From positions 1 to 58,998 of IMG/VR virus record IMGVR_UViG_3300025009_000015: a stretch of DNA of 58,998 nt; one strand, written 5' to 3'. Of this stretch, positions 1-8,325 are shown piece after piece. The notes beneath the pieces were generated by a model, which saw only the letters and a program-made list of their open reading frames with translations, had not been told where the DNA came from and did not search any database. Made by a program: the position numbers and the translations under genes. Positions within the stretch are counted from its first letter, which is position 1. Each line of letters starts with the position of its first letter. This DNA is from a virus.

Positions 1-127
1 CTCCATCGGGGCGAGGTAGCCGTCCGTGTCGTAGACCGGCTTGATCTCCCGCCCGGTTTTCCGGTCCTTGATCCAGCGGCGCGCGTATGCTGCTGTGCTC
101 CGGATCGGGACGTCGGGGAACCAGAAC
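1..127. repeat. Terminal direct repeat, left copy (closure of a circular genome)
   Basis: Bases 1-127 are identical to bases 58872-58998. The polA reading frame runs off base 1 and stops in frame at 58869-58871, so joining the ends restores a whole gene. This is what a circular assembly leaves when its ends are not trimmed; 127 is also a common assembler k-mer size. A biological direct terminal repeat is less likely because the repeat lies inside a gene end. Confidence 0.95.
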
Positions 128-2715
128 GCCCCCCTCGTCGATATAATGGTCTCGAGCCGTTTCGCCGCGAGCGTGGCGCGCCCCGGCCCCCAGGCGTCGT
201 ATGGGCACTCGTACAAAAACCCATCATGCTCGAACGCCCAGGGGCGCGCACCGTAGAGAGGGGACAGCCTCCCTGCCACGACCTCTACGGCCTCGTGAGC
301 TATGTCTCCGGGCCAGAGCTCGAGCACACTCTGAGCTATCCGACACTGCTCCTCTCGGACCCCAGGCATCATCCCCGTGTAACACTCCGTCGCGACGTGA
401 AAAAGCACGTCCCCCGCGAGGTCGGCGATACCACCCTGGAACGGTTGATTTCTCCCTGCCGTGTAGTTGCACCCCCCTCGTCTCCGGCCAGAGACCCGCT
501 GCGTGAAGGTGAACGTCGAGTCGCCGGAGCACCTGTCCCCGACCCAGCGCCCCGCTTTCCTCCCCTCCGGGAACGTGTCGTTGAGGACGTCAATCACCTC
601 CTGCGCCTGCTCGACAGTCGTCTCAACGCCGTACCCACGCGCGGCTTTCGCCAGTGTCGGCGCGCCCATCCCTCCCATCCAGCCGAACACGCCGGGGGAT
701 TTCGCGTACTGGCGCATGACCTTCACGACCAGGTACCCGACCACAAATCGGGCATCCTCGTCGGACAGGTGAGTCATGTGCTCAGACGATACACAACCTG
801 ACGTATCCCTACTACTCATGAAGGAATGAAGGTAAGGACACAGGTGGAGGTCCAGGATCGAGCACTGTCTGAGCGTAATCTCGTCCAGAGCCCAAGTCTG
901 TGCCTGATCTAACACGTGCCTGGGAATCCCACACCGATCGATTACTCCAGGTCCATCCTTTTTCCACGCAGAGGCCTGCTCATAGCTCACCCCCGCGAGC
1001 TGCGGGAAGTGTATCGCGGTCCAGAGGTGTGGGTCCCGCCCCTCCCGCAAAATTTCGGCCATACGGGAGAACCCGAACGTCTCGAGGCACCACTGCGCCC
1101 ACGCGACACACTCGGCCTGGTCGATGTCTGCTGCGAGGATCGCCCACCCGTCCCGGGCCACGAAGCACTCCCGGATTCCCCCGAACGCGGGGAGGTTCTG
1201 CACGTTCGGCCCGGAGCAACTGGTCCGGCCGGACTCTTTCGGGATCCAATACCTGGGCTGGATGGGATGTATCGTCCCGTGGATGAGCTGCGGGACGTAG
1301 GTGGTCCGGAGCTTCGTGACTCTCCCGAGCGCGGCCAGGATGAGCAGGACGGGGTCGCCGGACTCTTCCAGGACGGCGCGGCCCCACGAGACCTGCCCCT
1401 CCGGGAACGACTTCGAGGGGGGCGTCAGGGGGGTGACGATCGCACCCGTCCGCTTGTCACGGTACGACGTCCCCCCTCCGGCCGGGTCGATCTTCGAGAT
1501 GACCTGTCCCTCGCACTTCCCTGCGATGACGCCGGTCTCCTTCGAGAACGGGAGCGTGAACTCCTGCCCTGTTCTATCGAGGCAGATCATCCCCAGGTGC
1601 TGGCCCGCCAACTCCTTCTCTTCGTCCGTCTTTGCGTCCCGCCACGCGAACCGGACCAGGGGATACGGCTCGAGCTGGTTCGATATCGCGGCGACGAGGG
1701 GCAGGTCTACGTTCGAGGGGTCCTTGACGATGGCCTCGAGAATCCTCCCCTGCTCCGGTGTCAGGTCCCCGGAGTCCTCTTCATCCTCTCCCTCCGACTC
1801 TTCGTCCTCTCCGTCGCCCTCGGTCAGGAGCCGGAGCCTCGCTGAATCGATCCCGAGCCCCGCGTACACCCCGGCGACACGCTCCTGGACTTTTTTTCTC
1901 TTTTGGCCGACGTACGGTTTCCCCTGCTTCGTCTTTGCCTCCCCGAGCCCCGTGCTCAGCAGCAGAGACTCGACGGCCTGGCTGGCCAGCTCTATCCGCG
2001 CGGTCGTCGTCGCAACGCGCTCCGGGTCCGTCCGCATACCCCAGGCGGAACACAGATGTAGTGCCCACGCGGCGGCGATCTTCCGCCCCTCGTCCACGAT
2101 GAGCCAGGGTTGGTCCGGGTCCGTGTACCCGTCCCTCTCGGCCTCCGCCTGCTGATTCTCATAGATCAGCATACTGATTCTGGGGTCATCGACCGCGTAT
2201 CTGACTGCGTCCTCAGGCCACAGGTCGATCGGGATACCCAGCAGCTCGCTGTACCGGAGCCGCCAGGCGTCGGGGTTTTTCTTGTCCGCGCTGATGTCGA
2301 GGCCTAATCTCCTCTTCGCGCAAGCCCCTAGGTTCGTCAGGGGTTTCTTGTTCCCCTCCCGGGGGTCGGAGGACAGGACCCCCAGCGCCAACAGCAGGAG
2401 GCTCTCCCGCATCATCGTACAGGAGATCCGGCCCTCCGCGAGCGCTCGGAACACCAGGGCCATCAGCTCGAACTGGTAGCGCTCCGCCTCCGACGCGACC
2501 ATGACCGCCAGGTCGAACGTAACGTTGTGCCCTCCGATGGCGACGTCCCGATCTTCGAGCTGCGCTCGGAACCACTCGACACCGTCCCTCGGTGACAGGA
2601 TGTTCCGTGTCAGCTCGGATCCTTGCCGCTCGGTCCACGTCAGGCAGACGAGCGGGGGCGTCAGGTTCCCGGGGATGATTGTCGCGGTCTCAGTGTCGAA
2701 GTTCCGGAGAATCAA
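1..2715 (-). CDS. polA: DNA polymerase I, family A, with 3'-5' exonuclease (runs across the join)
   Basis: This is the replicative polymerase with proofreading. The start is TTG at 2713-2715, 5 nt after a GAGAGG ribosome site. The frame runs to base 1 and stops with TGA at 58869-58871 in the circle, giving 905 residues. Exo I is FDTET (residues 6-10), Exo II is GHNVTFDLAV (about 64-74) and Exo III is YAVDD, so the exonuclease looks intact. The polymerase core has SGRTSCSGPNVQN, motif A AADIDQAE (D530), motif B with RQYAK (R668, K672) leading to GWMGGMG, FQGGIAD near 759, and motif C as HDG (830-832) where most family members have HDE. It heads the leftward replication genes; its stop codon lies within the promoter box at 58863-58872. 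Confidence 0.95.
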   Translation of the reverse strand, partial: MILRNFDTETATIIPGNLTPPLVCLTWTERQGSELTRNILSPRDGVEWFRAQLEDRDVAIGGHNVTFDLAVMVASEAERYQFELMALVFRALAEGRISCTMMRESLLLLALGVLSSDPREGNKKPLTNLGACAKRRLGLDISADKKNPDAWRLRYSELLGIPIDLWPEDAVRYAVDDPRISMLIYENQQAEAERDGYTDPDQPWLIVDEGRKIAAAWALHLCSAWGMRTDPERVATTTARIELASQAVESLLLSTGLGEAKTKQGKPYVGQKRKKVQERVAGVYAGLGIDSARLRLLTEGDGEDEESEGEDEEDSGDLTPEQGRILEAIVKDPSNVDLPLVAAISNQLEPYPLVRFAWRDAKTDEEKELAGQHLGMICLDRTGQEFTLPFSKETGVIAGKCEGQVISKIDPAGGGTSYRDKRTGAIVTPLTPPSKSFPEGQVSWGRAVLEESGDPVLLILAALGRVTKLRTTYVPQLIHGTIHPIQPRYWIPKESGRTSCSGPNVQNLPAFGGIRECFVARDGWAILAADIDQAECVAWAQWCLETFGFSRMAEILREGRDPHLWTAIHFPQLAGVSYEQASAWKKDGPGVIDRCGIPRHVLDQAQTWALDEITLRQCSILDLHLCPYLHSFMSSRDTSGCVSSEHMTHLSDEDARFVVGYLVVKVMRQYAKSPGVFGWMGGMGAPTLAKAARGYGVETTVEQAQEVIDVLNDTFPEGRKAGRWVGDRCSGDSTFTFTQRVSGRRRGGCNYTAGRNQPFQGGIADLAGDVLFHVATECYTGMMPGVREEQCRIAQSVLELWPGDIAHEAVEVVAGRLSPLYGARPWAFEHDGFLYECPYDAWGPGRATLAAKRLETIISTRGAFWFPDVPIRSTAAYARRWIKDRKTGREIKPVYDTDGYLAPME

Positions 2716-2821
2716 GGTAACCTCTCGAAGTTAAAAGGAAATGTGCCTGCAAGCAGTCTATTCCGCCGCCTCGTCACGTGCCGAGTGCTCGACAATCGCA
2801 GGCAGGCACAAAAGAGAAATG

Positions 2822-2893
2822 TGTGTCCGTGAGGAGTCGAACCTCAGCCTGCCGATTAACAGTCGGTTGTGCGACCCAACACACCTCGGACAC
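2822..2893 (-). tRNA. tRNA-Asn (anticodon GTT)
   Basis: The minus strand folds as a cloverleaf of 72 nt: a 7-bp acceptor GTGTCCG/CGGACAC, a D stem GTGT/GCAC, an anticodon stem with loop CTGTTAA (anticodon GTT), and a T arm TGAGG-TTCGACT-CCTCA. CCA is not encoded. Bases 8-9 are AG rather than the usual TA, and the outermost anticodon-stem pair is A-C, so it is slightly irregular. It lies between polA and the putative ssDNA-binding gene. Confidence 0.85.
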
Positions 2894-3126
2894 GGAAAAA
2901 ATGCCACCGGATCGTCGCTCTACCAGTGCTCCCCGGTGACCTGTACACCTCGCAGCATGCATACGCAGATCGAGTCCACTCTGCCGGTCTGGTGTAGGAG
3001 GTGGTGGGGCCGATGGAGTCCTCCTCCACAATCTGACGACATCGTGCGCCGAACAACAGCCCCAAAAATGATTATTGTACCACCGGTCAGACTTTCCAGC
3101 CGGCGGCGCCCTGGGTTGCGGACGGT
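2894..3126. other. Intergenic region with a weak hairpin, no gene recognised
   Basis: No reading frame here has a ribosome site, and those that cross it run into the tRNA. On the minus strand CACCGG (2935-2940) can pair with CCGGTG (2905-2910), followed by a short T run just upstream of the tRNA; this could be a leader hairpin or a terminator. A stretch resembling a D arm (GGTAGAGC) lies inside that hairpin, but I could not fold a tRNA around it. Confidence 0.35.
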
Positions 3127-3702
3127 TCAGAACGGAGCGCTCTCAGTCGAGACGGTCGCGGGGGACGACTGCTCGGACTCCTCTTCGTCGTACGGATACC
3201 AGTTCATGGGCGTGAAATCACCTCCCGCTTTCGTTTTGATCTTCTCGAGCACCTCTGCCCTGACGAGGATCCCTTCGTACTTCAGCGGATCGTTCTCCAC
3301 AGCTTCCAGAAATTCCTTGTCGATCTCACTCTGCGGCGTCCCAGAAACGGCCTCGAAATGCGCCTTCATCGCGCCGATTTTGGTCGAGACGTTCTCGTCT
3401 GCAGGGGACATTTTGGACACCCTCGACCTGCGAGAACCCTCTGGGTGTTTTTCCGTTCCACCCTCAACCACTTCGAACTCGATCACGAACTTTGAAACCT
3501 TTACGGTTGAGTCCTTGGACTTCTTCGATGTCCCTAGTACGTGTCGCACGATGCGTAACGTGTACCGCCCAGGGGTATCGAAATACGGCGCGTTCCCAAA
3601 ACCCTCGGCATCTCTGATCATCTTGTCCGAATACGAGTCGAATGTTCCCACTTCCTGTCCCTTTCTGTTCTCATTCTCGTTTTGCCCTGTCCCGCGGGCC
3701 AC
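3127..3702 (-). CDS. Putative phage ssDNA-binding protein with acidic, Phe-ending tail
   Basis: The protein has 191 residues. It has a beta-rich core with a G-R-Y-T-L-R-I strand near residue 45, a conserved-looking FTPMNWYPYD segment near 165, and an acidic, Ser-rich tail that ends STESAPF. Acidic tails ending in Phe are typical of bacterial SSB and T7 gp2.5, where they recruit replication partners. The place between polA and a helicase fits a single-strand binding role. The fold assignment is inference; it could instead be another DUF669-like replication accessory protein. It has its own promoter at 3736-3776 and shares the Pro-Phe ending with six other proteins of this phage. Confidence 0.5.
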   Translation of the reverse strand: MARGTGQNENENRKGQEVGTFDSYSDKMIRDAEGFGNAPYFDTPGRYTLRIVRHVLGTSKKSKDSTVKVSKFVIEFEVVEGGTEKHPEGSRRSRVSKMSPADENVSTKIGAMKAHFEAVSGTPQSEIDKEFLEAVENDPLKYEGILVRAEVLEKIKTKAGGDFTPMNWYPYDEEESEQSSPATVSTESAPF

Positions 3703-3735
3703 GGACTCCAGGAATCTGGAGTAGACTGTTCACAC

Positions 3736-3776
3736 TGTATACATTTCATCGATGAAAAAGCAAGAGAAAAATTCAC
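3736..3776 (-). promoter_or_regulatory. Minus-strand promoter with AAAAATTCAC box
   Basis: Read on the minus strand the order is box GTGAATTTTT (3767-3776), -35 TTGCTT (3758-3763), a 16-bp spacer and -10 TATACA (3736-3741). It matches the layout of the other cassettes. The TGA stop of the coiled-coil gene (3773-3775) lies inside the box. Confidence 0.6.
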
Positions 3777-3970
3777 TCATCGTATTCTTGAAGTTCTTCT
3801 TTAAGTGCCTCGATCTTCCACTCGAAGTCTGAGATCTTCTCTTCGAGTTCTGCGATCTTCTCGTCCCTCTGCTGGGCTTCTTTCTCGAACCCTAGAATTC
3901 GCTCGTCTTTTTCCTCGAGCTCTTTTTCCAGCATGCGCAGATTCTCCCGTATGTCCTCAATCCATCTCAT
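3773..3970 (-). CDS. Small charged coiled-coil protein
   Basis: This protein of 65 residues consists almost wholly of Glu/Lys-rich heptads such as ELEEKDERILGFEKEAQQ, which predicts one long helix or coiled coil. A GAGGTGA ribosome site precedes the ATG. It follows the helicase gene by 28 nt and is likely the last gene of that transcript. No function can be read from it; a dimerisation or adaptor role is possible. Confidence 0.7.
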   Translation of the reverse strand: MRWIEDIRENLRMLEKELEEKDERILGFEKEAQQRDEKIAELEEKISDFEWKIEALKEELQEYDE

Positions 3971-3998
3971 GATTCACCTCACATAAAAAAAGAAAATT

Positions 3999-5801
3999 TC
4001 ACTCCCACGTCCCGACGATCAACCTCTGCAGGGTCCCACTGTAATGCAGGTACCTCGCGTCGACCAGGGCACGGTCAACCGACTCGTCCAGCCGGTCGAC
4101 GTGCGTCCAGAGGTCGACCTCCACCTCGTCCCGCTGCTGACCGGGACGGTGGATACGCCCGATGAGCTGCTCGACGTGCGACCCGGACGGGGTCGGGCAG
4201 GGTATCACCATCCGCCCGAACGACTCCAGGTCGTGCCCCTCCCCATGACTGTGCTCCGAGAGGCAGCAGCTCACCCCGTCATTCGGGGGCTCCTGCCCTC
4301 GGAGGAACACTCGGGCGCCGAGACCCTGGAGGGCTCGAGCAACGGCCCGGTGGTGGTACCAGACGATCGTCCCCGGAGTCTCCAGCTCGTCGACCATCCA
4401 CCCGACCACGTCAGCTGTGAGCCACACGGGCTCGACGGGAATCACCTCTTCCCCTCCCCCCGGGTGGTCGTCGAGGTACGCTATCCTGTACCTGTCCCGG
4501 ACCAGGCACCAGCCCTGGTACGCGGCGACCAGCCCGTGGGGCAGTCTCCCTGGGTCGGACTCCGCGATACGCGCGACGTGCCCGGGGGTGTCTACTCCGT
4601 CGCGCTCCCCCTGCCCCCCTATCACCAGGTAGTCACTCAGCTCGCTCGAGTAGAACGACCTGGCGCCCATCCAGTCCTTGTCCGGCTCCCCCTTCCGTGT
4701 GCGTTCCCACGCCCACCTGTAGAAAAACCCCATCGCCAGGGTCTCCGACGCGCGGGTGACCTCGACGTCCCCGAGGGCTGCGGCGCCGCTCGAGCCAGGT
4801 ATCAGCCCCGTGTCGGTCATCTCCCGGATCGCGCTCCGGATCTCCTGAGGACAGTCCCTGTGGACGCGCCGCAGGATGACCGACGCATCGCAGGACATGG
4901 TCTGGAGCGTCACCACCCCGGGGGTCGCTCGGACCCTCTTGTCCAGCGCCTCACGGCAGAGCTGGAGACGCGCGGAGGCGGATTCGTCCCACCGCTCCGG
5001 GCGCTCCCCCCAGGCGTCCACGATGGGGCGGAACATGCCCCAGTCAGTCGCCTCCGGGACGCCACGGCTCCCCAGGACGTTGTGCCAACTCTTGAGCTCA
5101 TTCTCGTCTATAGGGAGGTAGGAGCCGTCTCGGAGCGCGAGCTCGACCAGGTGCGCGGAGTCCTTCGGGGACCGCTTGTCGAACGTTCCGCTGAGCCATA
5201 CCCAGCGGATCTCCGGTCGTCTCTTTGCAACCCGGAGCACCCTCCTCGTGCGTCCTGCTTGGAGTCTAGCCAGTCTATGCGCCTCGTCTCCAATCACCAG
5301 ATCAGCCCCCAGCTCGTCGAGCAGCTCCGGGTTGACGCTTACCTCCTCGTAGCTGTGCAGGAGGATATCCGACCGCACCCGCCAGTGTCGCTTGATCTCC
5401 GGCATCGCCCGGAGCGTCTTCGACCTGAGCTTCGCAGGGACGAGCAGCACCGGTCGCTTGCACGGAAGGATGGAGGGCAGCAGGAGGGAGATCAAGGTCT
5501 TGCCCCCGCCGACTCCTATCCTACCCACGACCAGCCTGTCAGGATGGACGCGGGACTGGACGAGCGCCTCCGTCAGCGCTTCGGCCTGGACAGTCAGCAG
5601 GTGCTGACAGGACCCGTCCGAGCAGTCGCACCGCTCCCGCTTCCCCGCGTGCGCCGTCCCGGGCCAGCCTTTATCATGCGGCTGGACCACCTGCGGGCGG
5701 GCACTCAGGAGTGACTCGAGCCTGGCCCGAGCGTTCCCTGGGTGCGCCCCCCGCAGGGGGAGGGACAGGATGCGGCTGGTCTCGGAGGGGCGTGTCCTCA
5801 T
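3999..5801 (-). CDS. SF2 (SNF2-like) DNA helicase
   Basis: The 600-residue protein is an ATP-dependent translocase. Walker A is GVGGGKT (K101), motif II is GDEAH (DEAH at 172-175), motif III is LSGT (near 204-206), and a C-terminal motif VI reads QLIGRIHRPGQQRDEV, a form typical of SNF2/RapA-type enzymes. Residues 58-65 hold a C-D-C-SDGS-C cluster that may bind metal. The start ATG overlaps the stop of the upstream 66-residue gene (ATGA), so the two are probably coupled. It lies in the leftward replication block with PolA and a RecB-like nuclease, and a role at forks or in recombination is likely. Confidence 0.88.
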   Translation of the reverse strand: MRTRPSETSRILSLPLRGAHPGNARARLESLLSARPQVVQPHDKGWPGTAHAGKRERCDCSDGSCQHLLTVQAEALTEALVQSRVHPDRLVVGRIGVGGGKTLISLLLPSILPCKRPVLLVPAKLRSKTLRAMPEIKRHWRVRSDILLHSYEEVSVNPELLDELGADLVIGDEAHRLARLQAGRTRRVLRVAKRRPEIRWVWLSGTFDKRSPKDSAHLVELALRDGSYLPIDENELKSWHNVLGSRGVPEATDWGMFRPIVDAWGERPERWDESASARLQLCREALDKRVRATPGVVTLQTMSCDASVILRRVHRDCPQEIRSAIREMTDTGLIPGSSGAAALGDVEVTRASETLAMGFFYRWAWERTRKGEPDKDWMGARSFYSSELSDYLVIGGQGERDGVDTPGHVARIAESDPGRLPHGLVAAYQGWCLVRDRYRIAYLDDHPGGGEEVIPVEPVWLTADVVGWMVDELETPGTIVWYHHRAVARALQGLGARVFLRGQEPPNDGVSCCLSEHSHGEGHDLESFGRMVIPCPTPSGSHVEQLIGRIHRPGQQRDEVEVDLWTHVDRLDESVDRALVDARYLHYSGTLQRLIVGTWE

Positions 5802-5998
5802 GACTGGTCACCGTCCGGAGGTGTGGTCTTCCCTTCGACGGTCTGCTCCACAGTCTTCGCAGGGAAAAAATGGACGTTATCGACCAATGGATCTTGTATC
5901 CCCTTCCGACACTCGACGATGCCTCTGCGAAGAGACTCCCGCTCGATCGACTTGCGAACCATCTTTGCCTTATGCTCGAGTGTTTTCTTGGTCTTCAT
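5798..5998 (-). CDS. Small basic protein, unknown function
   Basis: I start this 66-residue protein at the internal ATG 5996-5998 because GGAG lies 7 nt upstream; the longer frame to 6070 has no such site. The sequence starts MKTKKTLEHKAKMVRKS and is basic in its first half, then more neutral. Its stop overlaps the helicase start (ATGA), which indicates translational coupling. I do not recognise a family. Confidence 0.6.
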   Translation of the reverse strand: MKTKKTLEHKAKMVRKSIERESLRRGIVECRKGIQDPLVDNVHFFPAKTVEQTVEGKTTPPDGDQS

Positions 5999-6135
5999 TT
6001 CGTGCTCCAAAAAGGTAAAAGTCGGTGCCAGGCCTCTCTCCTGGTGGGGACAAAATGCAGGACAGGACAATCGATTTACACGCTCCCTGCACGACTCCCC
6101 ATGTTTTCACCACACCGACACAAAAGAAAAAAGGA

Positions 6136-6208
6136 TCTCTCGTCCGGGAATCTAACCCAGGCCTCCTGTCACGTGTACAGGTATGCGATACAACTACACC
6201 GACGAGAG
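6136..6208 (-). tRNA. tRNA-like gene with an abnormal anticodon loop
   Basis: The minus strand has exact tRNA arm lengths: 7-bp acceptor CTCTCGT/ACGAGAG with discriminator A, D stem GTGT/GCAT, 5-bp anticodon stem CCTGT/ACAGG, 4-nt variable loop AGGC and T stem CTGGG/CCCGG. The anticodon loop is ACACGTG, with C where T33 should be, and the T loop TTAGATT has A in place of C56; the D loop lacks the GG pair. The formal anticodon would be ACG (Arg), but this is unsafe. It may be a decaying or specialised tRNA. Confidence 0.55.
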
Positions 6209-6238
6209 AAAGGGGGGGCCTGCCACGCCGCGGGGGCG

Positions 6239-6268
6239 GAAAACTTGGAGCGCCGTCGCGGACGCTCC
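6239..6268 (-). terminator. Possible rho-independent terminator
   Basis: On the minus strand GGAGCG (6263-6268) pairs with CGCTCC (6247-6252) over a 10-nt loop and is followed by AAGTTTT. It lies downstream of the nuclease gene ending at 6333 and upstream of the tRNA-like gene. The T run is short, so it may only be a weak stop. Confidence 0.35.
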
Positions 6269-6282
6269 CCGGGCGGAGGCCC

Positions 6283-6325
6283 CCCTCTGGTTCGCTGCGA
6301 GATGACCACCGCGACGGCCAGAGGG
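6283..6325. other. 8-bp inverted repeat after the nuclease gene
   Basis: CCCTCTGG (6283-6290) and CCAGAGGG (6318-6325) form a perfect 8-bp stem with a 27-nt loop, directly after the stop of the nuclease gene at 6333. It could protect the mRNA 3' end. There is no gene in 6209-6332. Confidence 0.4.
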
Positions 6326-6332
6326 TCGGAGT

Positions 6333-8297
6333 CTATTTCGTGCCGACGACCAGAGACGAGCGCCGATCGAGCCAGAAGTGCCGGGTATCCTTCCAGAGCT
6401 TGTCCGAGCTGTCGACGACGATCACACAGGACGCCGGGGGGGACGCGATCAATCGCTCGGTCAGGAGTCCTGGAAGCAGGTACCCAGGTTCAACGAGCAG
6501 GGCGTCGGGGACCTTTTTCGCTTCGGCGATGGACTTGAGGTACGGCCGGAGGACGTCAGAGAATTCCCGCACGTCTGCCCGCCCGACTGGTCGACAGTCG
6601 ACGAAGAGCTCGTACCTGCTGCCAGGTCTCGGCTCCGGCTTCTGCTCGGGCTTCTCTTCCGGCTTCTGCTCGGGCTTCTCTTCCGGCTTCTGCTCGGGCT
6701 TCTCTTCCGGCTTCTGCTCGGGCTTCTCTTCCGGCTTCTGCTCGGGCTTCACCTCAAGCTCGGACTTCTGCTCTTCCTTCCGGACGAGCTGCGCGAGGAT
6801 CTGCGCCGCGACCGTCTTCCCGATCCCTGGAACCCTGGTCAGGTCGATCAGCTTGACGGCCCCGCTCCGGAGTGACTCGAGCGTGTGCCCCGCTGTGACG
6901 ATGTTCCGCGCCCGGTTCTCGGTCAGCCCGACCGACGTCAGCTCCTTGACCTTCCCCTCGTCCACCGCGGGAGTCGTCCCCTCCGTCTGGGCTGCGACCT
7001 GCTGTGCTGCGTCTCCGAAGATCTCCTCTTCGGCCGACTTCGTCTCGGCCACCGGGAGGGAGGCAGCCTCTGCCACCGGAGCGACCTCCGCGTCCCAGGC
7101 CTCGAGCTGCGGGATATAGATTGTCCTGAGTCCGACGATGTCCATTTCCTCGCACCCGGGGGCCTTCCCCTCCGCCCTGTGCGTCCCGGACGGGGCACTG
7201 AGCTGGTGGAACCCGGGGGCGGACTCGGCCTCGTCGAGCTTGTCGCCGACGTAAAATTTCCACGCACCGGAGAAACACCGGAGCTCCCAGTGCTTCCCGT
7301 GGCGGTCACCCTGGATCGCCAGGTACTGTTTCCCGCCTGGCATGATCGTCTTTCTGCTGCGCAACACTGCGTCCATCGTCCTCTCCTCGTATTGTGCCGC
7401 GTCGGGCGGCGAGATAAGATTTTTCACACTTTCCTCCCGTGCGGCAGGGGCCGTCCCCTCCGCGATGCTGTCTATCGTCCTCCCGGCTCCCCCCGAACCT
7501 CTCCCGGCCCCCGCGTCGAGCAGCGCCCCGAGCGAGTCCGAGACGTGGACCGCCCTCGCCCCGTGACACCGAGCATAAAACGGGCACTCGGATCCATACC
7601 ACCTCTCACACGTCGCGCGCTCTGCCGCAGGCAGCTCGAGCGTGCTCTCCTCTGCCAGTGCTGCGCGCATGGTCGCGACCAAAGGGCGGTCGCGCTCCTC
7701 CAGCTCCGTCGCTTGATTGATCCCGACCCCCCGGACCAGGGCTTGCGCTCGGTACGGTGCCGTCCGCTCGACGCTGACCTGTGAGACCTCGAACAGGTTC
7801 GGGACGGGGCGGTTCGCCTCCCGGTGGATCCCGACCGCGTAGGCGATCGTCTGCCGGTCGCTGTCGAGCTGCTCGAGCGTCTTCGCCCACTTGAGATCCT
7901 TGACGACCTTCAGATCAGTTACCCGGATCTGCCCTTTTTTCTGCGCACGGTTCAGTGGACTCCAGACCGTGCTCGGCCCGGTCAGGAGGTCGATCTTCCC
8001 GATGAGCGGAGCCCCCGCCCAGTCGCACCGGACCCACCGCTGGACCTGGACGCAGGACTGTCCTGGGATCGGGTAGTGCTTCGCGACGACCGCAGCGGCC
8101 CCGGAGACCTGCGAGGGCTTCCCGAGCATGTACTCCTCTACCTGCCGGTCGATGTCCGTCCCGATGTCGATCACCCGCTGGCGGTCGGGGGGGATCTCCA
8201 CTTTAACGCCGATCACGTGCTGCCAGTGCCAGTGCCGGAGGCACGTGTCCGCGTCGTTCAGCTTCGAGACGGAAATCATGAAAGGCTTTTTGTCCAT
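6333..8297 (-). CDS. RecB/Cas4-type PD-(D/E)XK nuclease with Fe-S cluster, HhH and repeat linker
   Basis: The 654-residue protein starts at ATG 8295-8297. The nuclease domain has IGKID (D103), TDLK (D128, K130) and a QTIAY (Q149, Y153) motif. Cysteines 19, 230, 238 and 244 fit the Cas4/AddB-type 4Fe-4S cluster (CERWYGSECPFYARC). A middle region is followed by a helix-hairpin-helix (VPGIGKTVAAQIL), then a linker of KPEQKPEE repeats, then about 95 residues of unknown fold. Such enzymes process DNA ends. The HhH and repeat linker suggest a DNA-tethered enzyme with a mobile C-terminal domain. It has its own promoter at 8326-8368. Confidence 0.85.
   Translation of the reverse strand: MDKKPFMISVSKLNDADTCLRHWHWQHVIGVKVEIPPDRQRVIDIGTDIDRQVEEYMLGKPSQVSGAAAVVAKHYPIPGQSCVQVQRWVRCDWAGAPLIGKIDLLTGPSTVWSPLNRAQKKGQIRVTDLKVVKDLKWAKTLEQLDSDRQTIAYAVGIHREANRPVPNLFEVSQVSVERTAPYRAQALVRGVGINQATELEERDRPLVATMRAALAEESTLELPAAERATCERWYGSECPFYARCHGARAVHVSDSLGALLDAGAGRGSGGAGRTIDSIAEGTAPAAREESVKNLISPPDAAQYEERTMDAVLRSRKTIMPGGKQYLAIQGDRHGKHWELRCFSGAWKFYVGDKLDEAESAPGFHQLSAPSGTHRAEGKAPGCEEMDIVGLRTIYIPQLEAWDAEVAPVAEAASLPVAETKSAEEEIFGDAAQQVAAQTEGTTPAVDEGKVKELTSVGLTENRARNIVTAGHTLESLRSGAVKLIDLTRVPGIGKTVAAQILAQLVRKEEQKSELEVKPEQKPEEKPEQKPEEKPEQKPEEKPEQKPEEKPEQKPEPRPGSRYELFVDCRPVGRADVREFSDVLRPYLKSIAEAKKVPDALLVEPGYLLPGLLTERLIASPPASCVIVVDSSDKLWKDTRHFWLDRRSSLVVGTK
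6635..6750 (-). repeat. 24-bp tandem repeat encoding KPEQKPEE
   Basis: Four full 24-bp units (from 6635, 6659, 6683 and 6707) and a partial fifth are almost identical and in frame. They encode a proline-rich, charged, extended linker inside the nuclease gene. Copy number is likely to vary by slippage or recombination. Confidence 0.9.
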
Positions 8298-8325
8298 GCT
8301 CACCCCAAATCAAAATTCTGTCTCT

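Noticed and set aside
1-127. Biological direct terminal repeats of a linear genome
   Set aside because: The repeat lies within the polA 3' end, is exactly 127 bp (an assembler k-mer size), and closing the circle completes a gene and a promoter box.
226-801. Plus-strand open frame of 191 codons at the start of the window
   Set aside because: It is the complement of polA, whose motifs B and C and frame are clear on the minus strand.
2917-2935. D-arm-like sequence (GGTAGAGC) suggesting another tRNA
   Set aside because: No acceptor, anticodon or T arm could be built around it.
2856-3065. Short minus-strand frame upstream of the tRNA
   Set aside because: It runs into the tRNA-Asn gene and has no ribosome site.
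4044-5714. Plus-strand open frame of 556 codons
   Set aside because: It mirrors the SF2 helicase gene; it has no motif or ribosome site and is a GC-rich antisense frame.
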